This document shows, piece after piece, positions 26,366 to 36,600 of a stretch of DNA of 42,418 nucleotides. Position numbers and translations under genes: made by a program. This stretch comes from Streptomyces sp. NRRL S-31 (GTDB taxonomy: Bacteria; Actinomycetota; Actinomycetes; Streptomycetales; Streptomycetaceae), in the NCBI RefSeq assembly GCF_000718775.1, contig NZ_JOCB01000082.1, forward strand, positions 1 through 42,418, written 5' to 3'. Below the pieces are notes generated by a model that was not told the origin of the DNA, did not search any database, and saw only the letters and a list, made by a program, of their open reading frames with translations. The stretch's first letter is position 1, and the number at the start of each line of letters is the position of its first letter.

Positions 26366-26407
26366 TGACCGACCGATCCGCCGCTTCACACGTATGTCGG
26401 TCGGTCA
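26366..26407. promoter_or_regulatory. Perfect 11-bp inverted repeat upstream of the LAL regulator
   Basis: TGACCGACCGA (26366-26376) and TCGGTCGGTCA (26397-26407) are exact complements separated by 20 bases; half-site centres are 31 bases apart, about three helical turns. ACCGACCG halves are common in TetR-type operators. It also lies 57-98 bases after the dioxygenase stop, so a weak terminator is an alternative. Confidence 0.5.
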
Positions 26408-26463
26408 GGGACTGGAGGCGTGTGTACGCCTCACCTCCTGGTCCGGGCCGATGTGCGACCTGG

Positions 26464-27342
26464 TCAGGACCGGGGCCGGGTGCCGGCGATGGCCACCCGG
26501 CGGCCGTAGCGGGTGTGCGGGTAGTAGTCCCAGACCGCGTGGTGCTGTACGCAGCGGTTGTCCCAGAAGACCAGGGTGCGTGGCTGCCAGCGGACCCGGC
26601 ATTGCAGCAGCGGCGTCCGGGCGATGTGGTCGTAGAGCATCCGCAGGAGCGCGTCGCTCTCCGGCCGGGACAGCTGCGGGATGTGGGAGGTGTACGGCTC
26701 GTTGACGAACAGCAGCTTGCGGCCGGTCTCGGGATGGCGGACCACGACGGGGTGCTCGGTGCGCGGGACGTCGTACTCGGGGGGCGGGGTCCGGCCGGCC
26801 GCGGTCCACGGCAGGGCGCCGTCGTGCAGGGCGGTGAGCCCGTCGAGGAAGGCGCGCATGGCCGGGGACAGCAGTTCGTAGGCCAGGTGCATGTTGGCGA
26901 ACAGGGTGTCGCCGCCGCTGCCGCCCTCGGGGATCGTGGTGATGTGCAGCATGGAGCCGAGGGACGGCTCGGCGTCGGCGGTGCCGTCGGCGTGCCAGCC
27001 GTTGCCCGCGACCGCCCGGGAGTCCTTGTCGGCCTTGATCTCCAGTATGTGGGGATCGGCGTCCTCGGCGGCGAGGGCGACCGGATGCAGCTCGCCGAAG
27101 AGCGCGGCGAACCGCTTGTGCCGCTCGGGAGTGAGCTCCTGGTCGCGGAAGACCAGGACGTGGTGGGCGAGGAACGCGTGCTTGAGTTCCTTCTCCTGCC
27201 GCGGGGTGAGTTCCCCCGACAGGTCCGGGCCCGCCACCTCTGCGCCGATCAGCGGGGTGAGGGGGGTGACCGAGAGCGTCTCGTACGGTTCGGGCGGGCG
27301 GGTCGTCAGACGTTCGACGGCTCGCAGGGCGTAGTCCTCCAC
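26464..27342 (-). CDS. TauD/TfdA-family Fe(II)/2-oxoglutarate dioxygenase
   Basis: The protein has 292 residues, usual for TauD. The iron-binding HxD is at H117/D119 (GNGWHADGT), the distal His is probably H267 (VQHHAVWDY), and the Arg that binds 2-oxoglutarate lies in YGRRVAIAG near 280. The N-terminus reads TPLTPLIGAEVAGPDLSGEL, a family hallmark. Members hydroxylate small molecules, and in peptide clusters they hydroxylate amino acid-derived units. The GTG at 27342 follows GGAGG by 5 to 6 bases. The gene lies 260 bases after the NRPS-PKS gene, beyond a strong hairpin, so it may have its own promoter. In this context it may hydroxylate the proline-polyketide unit; this is an inference. Confidence 0.9.
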   Translation of the reverse strand: MEDYALRAVERLTTRPPEPYETLSVTPLTPLIGAEVAGPDLSGELTPRQEKELKHAFLAHHVLVFRDQELTPERHKRFAALFGELHPVALAAEDADPHILEIKADKDSRAVAGNGWHADGTADAEPSLGSMLHITTIPEGGSGGDTLFANMHLAYELLSPAMRAFLDGLTALHDGALPWTAAGRTPPPEYDVPRTEHPVVVRHPETGRKLLFVNEPYTSHIPQLSRPESDALLRMLYDHIARTPLLQCRVRWQPRTLVFWDNRCVQHHAVWDYYPHTRYGRRVAIAGTRPRS

Positions 27343-27415
27343 GGGTGCCTCCGGGCAGTGGTGGTCGGTCGGGTATGGCGGGGGGTGACGGTCGGGGGTG
27401 GAGCGCGCATTAGGT

Positions 27416-27452
27416 CCTGTCGTCGCGAGGCAGGCGGGAGTTTGACGACAGG
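27416..27452. promoter_or_regulatory. Inverted repeat upstream of the TauD gene
   Basis: CCTGTCGTC (27416-27424) and GACGACAGG (27444-27452) are exact complements with a 19-base spacer, about 75-110 bases upstream of the TauD start. It may be an operator or a second hairpin after the NRPS-PKS gene. Confidence 0.4.
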
Positions 27453-27522
27453 GCCAACGGCCCGCGGGCGAGCGGTCCGCCCACGGGCAGCGGCCGGGGA
27501 CGAGGTCGCCGGGGACGGTCCG

Positions 27523-27546
27523 CCTGCCCTCCCGCGGGAGGGCAGG
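27523..27546 (-). terminator. Perfect 24-bp palindrome after the NRPS-PKS gene
   Basis: The half CCTGCCCTCCCG (27523-27534) is followed directly by its exact complement (27535-27546). It lies 57 bases after the NRPS-PKS stop. As RNA it would form a stem of about 10 bp with a CGCG loop, so termination is likely. An operator for TauD is an alternative. Confidence 0.65.
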
Positions 27547-27602
27547 GGCCGGTGCGGCCGGCGGAGCGGGCGTCGCGGGGGTGCCGCACGGGGTGCCCTC
27601 AC

Positions 27603-30600
27603 TCAGCGGCGGCCGGACCGGACGGGGGCGGGGACCGATGGTGGTCCGCCGCCGGCAACCCCGGCGAGGTCCGCCGCGACGACGGCCGCGATCGCCGCCG
27701 TGTGCGGCGGGGCGACGAGCCCGTAGTGGTCCGCGTCGACGCGGTGGATGCGGAGGGGAGCGGGCAGGTAGGAGGTCCACTCCCCCGCCGGGCCGGGCTC
27801 CGGCGCCAGGGCGGCAACGTCCTCGACGGGGCGCTCGGCCAGCCACACGGTGGCGGGCGTGCCGGTCAGCCGGGGCAGCCGGTGCTCCGCCATGGCCGCG
27901 AGGTTGGCACGGCAGCAGCGGGCCAGCCGTGCGGCGTAGTCCCGTCCCCGCTCGCCGAGGCCGTCGGCCCGGTTCCCGCCCAGTTCGCGCGCGAAGACGG
28001 CGTCCACCTGCCGGTCGTCGTAGGCGGCGGCGAGCGGGCCTGCTCCCGGCGGCGGCGGGTCGAGCAGGTAGAGACGGTGTACGGGCCGGCCGGACTCCTC
28101 CGCCGCGGCCGCCATCGACAGGGCCGTCCACGCGCCGAAGGACCAGCCCGCCAGGCTCAGCCGCCGGCCGGGACGGGGGAACGCGGCCCGGACCGCCGCC
28201 AGGTAGTGCTCGGCGCGCTCGGCGATGGACCAGGCGGGGGCGTGCGCGTCGCGCAGGGCGGGGTCGGCGACGAGGCACACCGTCAGCCGGTCGTCGAGCG
28301 CCGAGACCAGCGGGCGGTAGGCCTGGATGTCACCGCCGACGGGGTGCACGAGGCACAGCACGTCCGGGCCCGTGCCGTGCTGCCAGACCTCGACGTCCAC
28401 GGACGCGCCCGGCTCGGGCCCCGGTCCGCCGGCGCCGGCCAGGTGCCCGAGGATCTCGTCGAGGCTGACGCGGTGGCTCAGCCGGGACAGCTCGATCTCG
28501 GTGCCGTACCGCCGTTTCACCTCGTCGAGGAGTTCCAGCAGGAGCAGCGAGTCCGCGCCCGCGTCGTACAGGGAGGCCGCCGGGTCGACCTCCGCCACCC
28601 CCAGCAGGTCGCACAGGGCCTCGGTCAGCCGGGCCGCGACGTCGCCGTCCCCCGCCCGGCGACCGGCCGGGCCGTCGGGGTCCTCGGCGCCGGACGTCCT
28701 CCGGGGCCCCGCCGTCGTGCCGCCCGCCCGCCGCGGTCCCGCGGCCGGCGCGCCGGGCGGCGGTTCGTAGAAGCGGCGCGCCTCGGTCACCGGCGTGGTG
28801 TTCACCAGGAGGTGGGGCAGTTGCAGGGTGAGGGCCTGCCGGAAGACGGCGGCGCCCTCCTCGGGGGTGAGGGCGACGGCGAGGTGCTCGCGGTGGCGGG
28901 CGTCCTGGACGGCCGCCTCCTGGGCCATGCCGACCTCGCGCCAGGCGTCCCACGCCACAGCGATGCGCACCGTGTCCCCGGCCGCCTCCCCGGGGGCGTA
29001 CTGGGCGAAGGCGTCCAGGCAGCCGTTGGCCGCGGCGTAGTCGAACTGCCCCGTGCCACCGAACCGGGCCGCCATCGACGAGCAGTACACGACGTGGCGG
29101 GGGCGGTGCCCGGTGATCAGACGCTCCGTCAGCAGCGCTCCGCGCAGCTTCGCCGCCGTGGCGCGGCGGGCGGTGCGGGCGTCGCGCCGCGCGAGCAGCG
29201 CGCCGGCGGCGGAACCGGCCGCGTGGACGATGCCCGTCAGGTCTCGCAGGTGCGGTGCGAGGCGCTCGGCGATCAGGTCCAGGTCGTCCGTGGCGAGGTC
29301 GGCCGGCACCAGGGTGACGCGGTCGGCCCACCGGGCGAGGGACGTGGGCATCGTCGCCCGCCGGGAGAGCAGGACGACGCGGCTGTCCGGGTCGTCGTCC
29401 AGCAGGGCGGCGGCGACGGTGCGGCCGATGCCTCCGGTGCCACCGAGGATCAGGTGGGTTCCGGAAGCCGTCGTCCGGGACGCGGCCGGGGCGGGCACGG
29501 GCTGGACCGTGCGGTGCCACCAGAAGTCCTCGCGCAGGGCCAGCACGGCGGGGGCGGGCGAGGCGTCGAGCAGGAGCCCGGCCAGGAGCGGCGCCCAGGC
29601 GTCCGGGGCGGGCCCGGGCAGATCGACCCAGCGCGTGCCGAGACCCAGCTCCTGGCGGGGCACCTCGGTCGCGGCGGTCAGCAGGGCCGCCTCCGGGCGG
29701 CGGACCACGCCGGTGACCGCCTGGGCCCGCTGTGAGAGCAGCCACAGCCGCGGCCGGGCGTCGTCCGGCACGTCCGCCAGCGCCCGCAGCAGCGCGGCCA
29801 CGGTGTCCAGACAGGCCCACGTCGCGGTGTCCAGTGCCTGTTCGCCGATGGCGCCGCCGATCTCGAGGGGCAGCGCGTGCAGCCAGTCGACGCCGGCCCC
29901 GGGGGCCGTGACGTCGGCCAGTACGGCGGTCAGGTGGGAGACGTCGGCGGGGTCGGCCTCGTAGTGGCCGTCCGGGTGCCGCACCAGTGCCGTCCCGGCG
30001 CTCACCCGTACCACCCGGGCGTACTGCCGCTCCAGTGCCCGCCAGGCGGCGGGGTCCGTCCCGGTGCCGGTGACGATCACGGCGGTGTGCCCCCGGGCGG
30101 GCGCCTCGGTGCGCGCCCGGCGCAGCCGCGTCCACACCGGCTGGTGCAGCCACTGGCCGGCGGGCAGCCGCCGCGGGGGGCCGGCGGGCGTGTCGGGTGC
30201 GATCGGCCCGGCCGGTACCGGGCGTTCGAAGTCGTGGTCGGTCTCGTCCAGGGCGGGCGGCGGGAAGTCCCACGGGGGGCTCGCCGGACCGTCCGGCCAC
30301 ACGACGGTGTCACCGGCCGTCCACGCCTCGACGGGTCCGGGCGGGGCCGAGCCGTCCCGGGCCGCCCGGTGCCCGTCGCCGGGCGCGGTGACCGGGAAGG
30401 ACGAGCGCAGCCAGGCGACGGCCGTCCCGGCGTCGGGGCAGAGGGCGGCGGCGCGGTGGGCGAGCGCGGGACGTCCGGCCTGGAGGTGGCGCAGGACCCG
30501 CGGATAGGACTGCGGGTGTGCGCTCAGGTAGTCGGCGATGCGGTGGGCGTCCGCCCGCAGGGCGGCTTCGGACGCGGCCGACAGGGGCAGGAAGGAAGCG

Positions 30601-33600
30601 CCGGTGGCGGGCGCCGGCGCCGCACCGGCGTCGTGCTCGTCGTCCGGGCTCTCGACCAGCAGGTGGGCGTTGGTGCCGCCGATGCCGAAACTGCTCACCG
30701 CGGCCACCCGCGGGACGTCGCGCGGCCAGGGTTCCGCCGCCGTGGGGACGCGGAAGGGACCGTCGTCGATCTCCGGGTTGAGCCGGTCGAAGTCCACCGT
30801 GGGCGGGATGACGCCATGGTGCACGGCGAGCACCGCCCGGACCAGGCCGACGATGCCCGCCGCCGCGCCCAGGTGCCCGAGCTGGCTCTTGACGGACGAC
30901 AGCGCGAGGTGCGCGTCGTCGGCCAGACCGTAGGCCTGGCGCAGCGCGGCCGCCTCGACCGGGTCGCCGAGGCGGGTGCCCGTGCCGTGCGCCTCGACGT
31001 AGCCGACCTCGTGGCCGCCCCGGCCGGCGCGTGCCAGCGCGGCGCGCAGTGCGACGCGCTGCCCGGCCACCGAGGGGGCGCTGTAACCGAGTTTGCCGGC
31101 ACCGTCGTTGCTCAGCGCGGACCCGGTGATGACGGCGTGGACGGTGTCGCCGTCGCGGCGGGCGGCGGACAGCGGTTTGAGTACGACGACCCCCACGCCG
31201 CTGGCGCCGACGGTGCCGGCGGCGTCGGCGCTGAAGGGCCGGCAGTGGCCGTCCGGGGAGAAGATGTGCTGCGGCCGGTAGGTGTATCCGCCGCTCAGGC
31301 CGGGATCGACGAGGACGCCGCCGGCGAGCATCATGTCGGCCTCCCCCTGCCGCAGCAGTCCGGCGGCCAGGTGCACCCCGACGAGCGAGCTGGAGCACGC
31401 CGACTGCACCGTGAACGCCGGGCCGGTCAGATCGAGGTGGTAGGCGGCCTTGGTGGCCAGGAAGTCCTTCTCGTGGTGCAGGGCCAGCCGGAACGGGTCG
31501 GGCAGGGCCGCGGGGTCCGCCTCGCGGAGCATGGCCTGGAAGTACGTGTTCTCCCCGCAGGCGGCCACCACGCCCACCCGCCCTGCCGAGGGGTCGGCGC
31601 AGCCGGCGTGGGCGAGCGCCTCGACGCAGGCGCTCAGCAGGTGCCGCTGCTGGGGGTCCATCAGCCGGGCGTCCTGCGGGCTGATGCCGAAGCGCCCCGG
31701 ATCGAAGGCGAGCGGCCCGTCCAGCAGGCTGCGCGCGCCCACCAGGCCCTCGCCGGCCGGAAAGTGCTCGATGCCGCGACGGCCGGAGACGACCAGGTCC
31801 CAGAAGGCCGCGAGGTCCCGTGCGCCGGGCAGGCGCACCGCCATGCCGACCACGGCGACGGGCTCCTCGACGGACCGCGGACGCCCCGGTGACCGGCCGG
31901 CCGCGGCCGCCACCGGGGTGTCGGCCGGAGCGGACGACGGGCGCGCGGGGGCTGCCGCGGCGCGTGCGGCGCCGGTCTCCCCGGCCGTCGCCCGCCGGTC
32001 GAGGAAGCCGGCCAGCGCCCGGATCGTGACGTGCTCGAAGAGGTCCGGCATCCGGAACGCCAGACCGGCCTCGCCCGAACAGCGGAGCTGGAAGCGCATC
32101 AGGTCCAGGCTGGTGACCCCCGCGTCGAAGAACCTCTCGGCGACGGCGAGGGACGTGCCGGTGACCTCCCGGAAGAGGTCGGTCAGCCGCTGCTCCAGCG
32201 GTGACCGGACCGGACCCGGCTCGTCGGCGGCGAGCAGCTCGCGGCCCCGGGCGGTGAGCGCGGCCCGCCGGTCGATCTTGCCGCTCGGTGTGCGGGGCAG
32301 CTCGGTGAGGCGGCGGAACCGGCCCACCCGGACGTGGCGGGGCAGCAGCCCGCCCAGATGGCGGGTGATCCCGGCCGGGTCCGGGTCCTCGCCGCGCAGC
32401 AGCAGGCAGGCCACCAGCACGCCGTCGTGCACGGCGGCGACGGCGCCCGTGACGCCGGGGTACTGCAGCAGCGCGGCCTCGACCTGGCCGAGCTCCAGCC
32501 GGTGTCCGCTCAGCTTGACCTGGGCGTCCTCCCGGCCCACGTAGTGCAGCAGCCCCTGCTCGTCGAAGCGGGCGAGGTCTCCGCTGCGGTAGAAGGTGCC
32601 CGCCTCCGGGTCGTCGGTGAAGCGGGAGCGGTTGAGGGCGGCGTCGCCGAGGTAGCAGCGCCGGGCCATGACGCCGCCGATCAGCAGCTGCCCGGTGGTG
32701 CCCGGTGGGACGGGCAGTCCGCCGTCGTCCACGACCCGCAGCACGGCGCCCGACACGGGCCGCCCGATCGCCGGGCGCAGCGGCCACTTTGCGGGGTCGC
32801 CCTCCAGGCACAGGCCGCTGACGACATGTGTCTCGGTGGGGCCGTAGTGGTTGAACAGACGTGCTCCGGGCAGGTGGGCGAACCAGCGGCGGATGGCGTC
32901 GGTGCACACCAGTTGCTCGCCCGCGGTGACGACCTCGCGCAGCCGCGACGGGTACCGGCCGGTGCGTACGCCGTGCTCGGCGAGCAGTTGCAGCGCCACG
33001 TACGGCAGGAACAGGCGCTCCGCGCCCCCGCTCTCCAGTGCGTCCAGCAGGGCGGGCACGTCGTGGCGCCAGGCGGGGTCGACCAGGCGCAGCAGTCCGC
33101 CGGAGCACAGCGTGCCGAAGATCTCCTGGAAGGAGACGTCGAAGGACAGCATGGAGAACTGCTGGGTGACGGCGGGGGCGGCCAGGCCGCCCTCCGCACG
33201 CTGCCAGGTCAGCAGGTTGCACAGGGTCTCGTCGGGTACCTGCACCCCCTTGGGGACGCCGGTGGAGCCGGAGGTGAACAGGGTGTACAGCGGCCGCAGC
33301 GCCCGGTGCGGCGGTGCGGGCCGGGACGACGGCCGCCGGGGCGGCTCGCCGGCACAGCGCAGCAGGTGGCGGGGGAGTCCCGGGGGTGCGACGGCATCGA
33401 GCGCGGCGGCGCTCTCGGGGGTCGTCAGCACGCACACGGGGTCGGCCTGCCGCAGCACGTGGGCGAGCAGCGCCGGCGGATAGGCGGGGTCCAGGGGGAC
33501 GACGGTGAGGTTGAGGCGGGCCGCGGCCAGCAGGGCCACGATGTGCTCGGCCGACGGCTCCAGGTAGAGGGCCAGGGCCGCCGGGGCCGCCGGGTCGTCG

Positions 33601-36600
33601 GGGACCCGGTGACGCAGTGCGGCCGCGGTGGCCTCGGCCCAGGCGTCGAGCCGGGCGTAGGTCAGCACGGTCCGTCCGTCGGCCACCGCCGGTGCCGCGG
33701 GGGTACGCCGGACCTGCCGCGCGAAGCCCTCGGCGACGGTGGGGAAGTCCGGTGCGCTCGCCCGCCCCCGCCCGGGCTCGGGCAGCCCGCGGCGGTAGGG
33801 CAGGACCAGTTCGCGCAAGGTGGCGTCCGCGCCGGCGGTCAGCAGGTCGAGGAACCGGCGGAAGAGGCGGGCCGCGGCCCGCACCCGGTCGGCGCCGAAG
33901 TCGTCCCGGTACTCCCAGAGGCAGTCGAAGCCCGCTTCGTGCTCGACGACCGACAGGGTGAGCGCGCACTTGGCGCCGAGCGGACGCGGCCAGAGCGGAC
34001 GCACCTCGCATCCGGGCAGGCCGAGGGCGGAGAAGTCGGTGTTCTCCAGGACGAACATGAAGTCGAACAGCGGTCCTTCCGCGCGGAAGGAGTGGTCGGC
34101 CAGGACGTCGGCGAGAGCGATCTCCTGCCCCTCCAGTACGGAGCCGGCCTCGGCGGTGTGCCGGTCCAGGTGCTCGCCCACCGGCCGGTCCGGGTCCAGT
34201 CCCAGGGGCAGCAGCACCGTGTTGGCGAACATCCCGACCGTCTCGGCGAACTCGGGCCGGGGCCGGTTCGCCACGGGGGCGGCGACGAGCGGCCGGGTCT
34301 GGCCGGTCACGCCGTACAGGCTGCACGCGAACGCCGACAGCAGCAGGTGGAACCGCGTCCGGCCCCGTTCGGCGGCGAGCCGGTCCAGCGCACCGCGTCC
34401 GACCACGTCCACGGAGGTCCGCAGCAGCCCGGCCCCGCGGGGCACGGGCGTCCCGGACGCCGGAAGGGAGGGTGAGGGCTCGCCGCCGCTCTCGTAGTGC
34501 TCGCGCAGCCGCGAGCGGTGTCCGAGGTAGGCGGGGCTCGCACGCCACTCCCGCTGCCATCGGGCGAAGTCGAGGGGGGTGACGGCCGGGTCGCACGGGC
34601 CGGGCGGCGCGCCGGCGGCGAGCGCAGCCGCGTAGCCGTCGGTGAGGTCGCGCAGGAGCAGGTTCACCGACCAGCCGTCCACCGCGGCGTGGTGCAGGTG
34701 CAGCAGCAGGAGTCCGCCGCCGGGTTCCCCGGCGTCCGCCGCCCGGGTCGGCACCCACGCGGCCCGCAGCATGCGGGACTCGCGCAGGAGGAGACGATGA
34801 GCGAAGAAGCGATCCGCCGTGGCCTGCCAGGGCTCGCCGTCGACGGCCCGGCACGGCTGCCAGGGGTCGTAGGGCTCGTCCACCCGCTGCCGCAGGCCAC
34901 CGGGCGTGGGCACCAGCCGGGTGCGCAGCGCCGGGTGGCGCTCCACCAGCCCGCGCAGCGCGCGGCGCAGCGCGGCCGGGTCCACCGTCCCGCGCACCCG
35001 GAACACCAGCGGTACGTCGTAGGAGCGGTCCTCACGGTCGCGTTCGTGCAGCAGCCACAGCCGCTCCTGCTCGCTGGTGGCCGGTGCGTCCGGCTCCGGT
35101 GGGGCGGCCGGCAGGGGCGGGTGGTCACCGCCGGCGGCGTCCGCCGCATGCACGGCTTCGGCCAGCCGCGCGAAGTCGGCTCGCAGCACCAGGGCGGACG
35201 ACAGGTCGGCCCCGAAGCGGCGCAGCACCTCGTGGCGCAGGCGCAGGGCCTTGAGCGAGTCCCCGCCGCTCGGTATCCACCGGTCGTCCGGACGCAGCCC
35301 GGTGACCCCGAGCACCTCCTCCGCCACCGCGAGCAGGGCCCGCTGGGCGGCGGTGACGGGCGGGCCGGTACGGCGCTCGCCGCGCCAGGGGGTGCGGGCG
35401 GCGCCCAGCAGGGCGGCGTCGTCCACCTTGCCGTTGGCGGTGCGGGGGAGGTCGTCGACGAGATGGGTGCGGTGCGGCCGCATGTAGGGCGGCAGGACGG
35501 CGGAGAGGTGGCGGTCGTACTCCTCGAAGGAGAGGTCGCCGTCCAGGACGACGAAGGCGAGCAGTTCATGGCGGTCCGCGTCCTCGCGGCGGGTGCACAC
35601 GCGGGCCCGGCGCACCCGGGGGTGTGCCAGGATCAGCCGCTCGACCTCGCCCGGCTCGATGCGGAAACCGCGCACCTTCACCTGCCGGTCGGCGCGCCCG
35701 ACGTAGGTCACGCGGCCGTCGGCGTCCCGGCGCACCAGGTCACCGGTCCGGTACCAGCGCTCCTCCCCGCCGTCCTCGGGCAGGGTGACGAAGCGCTCGG
35801 CCGTCTCCGCGGGCAGGTTGCGGTAGCCGAGGGCGAGCGCGGGCCCCGACAGCAGCAGCTCGGCCACCTCACCCGGCTCGGCGACGCCTCCGTCCTCGGT
35901 GCGCAGCAGGCAGCGGGTGCCGGGCAGCGGAGCGCCGATGGGCACGGCATCGCCCTCGAAGTCCCTGGGTATGGCGTACGTCAGGGCGAAGGTGGTGGCC
36001 TCGGTCGGGCCGTAGGCGTTGTGCAGGACGGTGCCGGTGCCGGGGTTGTCCTCGTACCAGCGCCGTACGACCCGTGCGCTGAGCTGCTCCCCGCCGATCA
36101 GGACGTGCCGGGCGCCGGCGAAGCAGTCGGGCACCTCGTCGACGAGGGCGTTGAACAGCGACACGGTGATGAACAGCGTGTCGACGGCACGGTCGCGCAG
36201 GGCGGCGGCCAGCGCGTGCGCGCTCCGCACCTCGCGGTCGCCGAGCACCACGCACGTGCCGCCGGTCAGCAGCGGTGTCCACACCTCGAAGGACAGCGCG
36301 TCGAAGGCGGGGTTGGACAGGCAGGCGTAGCGGTCACCGGGCCGCGGGGTCAGCCCGCCGGGCCGGGCCAGCCGCAGCACGCCCTCGTCGGTGACCTCCA
36401 CGCCCTTGGGGCGACCGGTGGTGCCGGAGGTGTAGAAGAGGAACGCGGCGGTGTCCGCGCCGGCCCGGGACACGTCCCGCGGGCGGTGCGGCTCCCGGGC
36501 GGCGGGCCCGCTCGGCCCGGCCCCGTCTCCGCCGGAAGCCCTGCCGGCTTCCGTCCGGCCGGCCGGTGCCCCGCTCGTCGCCGACGCCCCGGCAGTCCCC

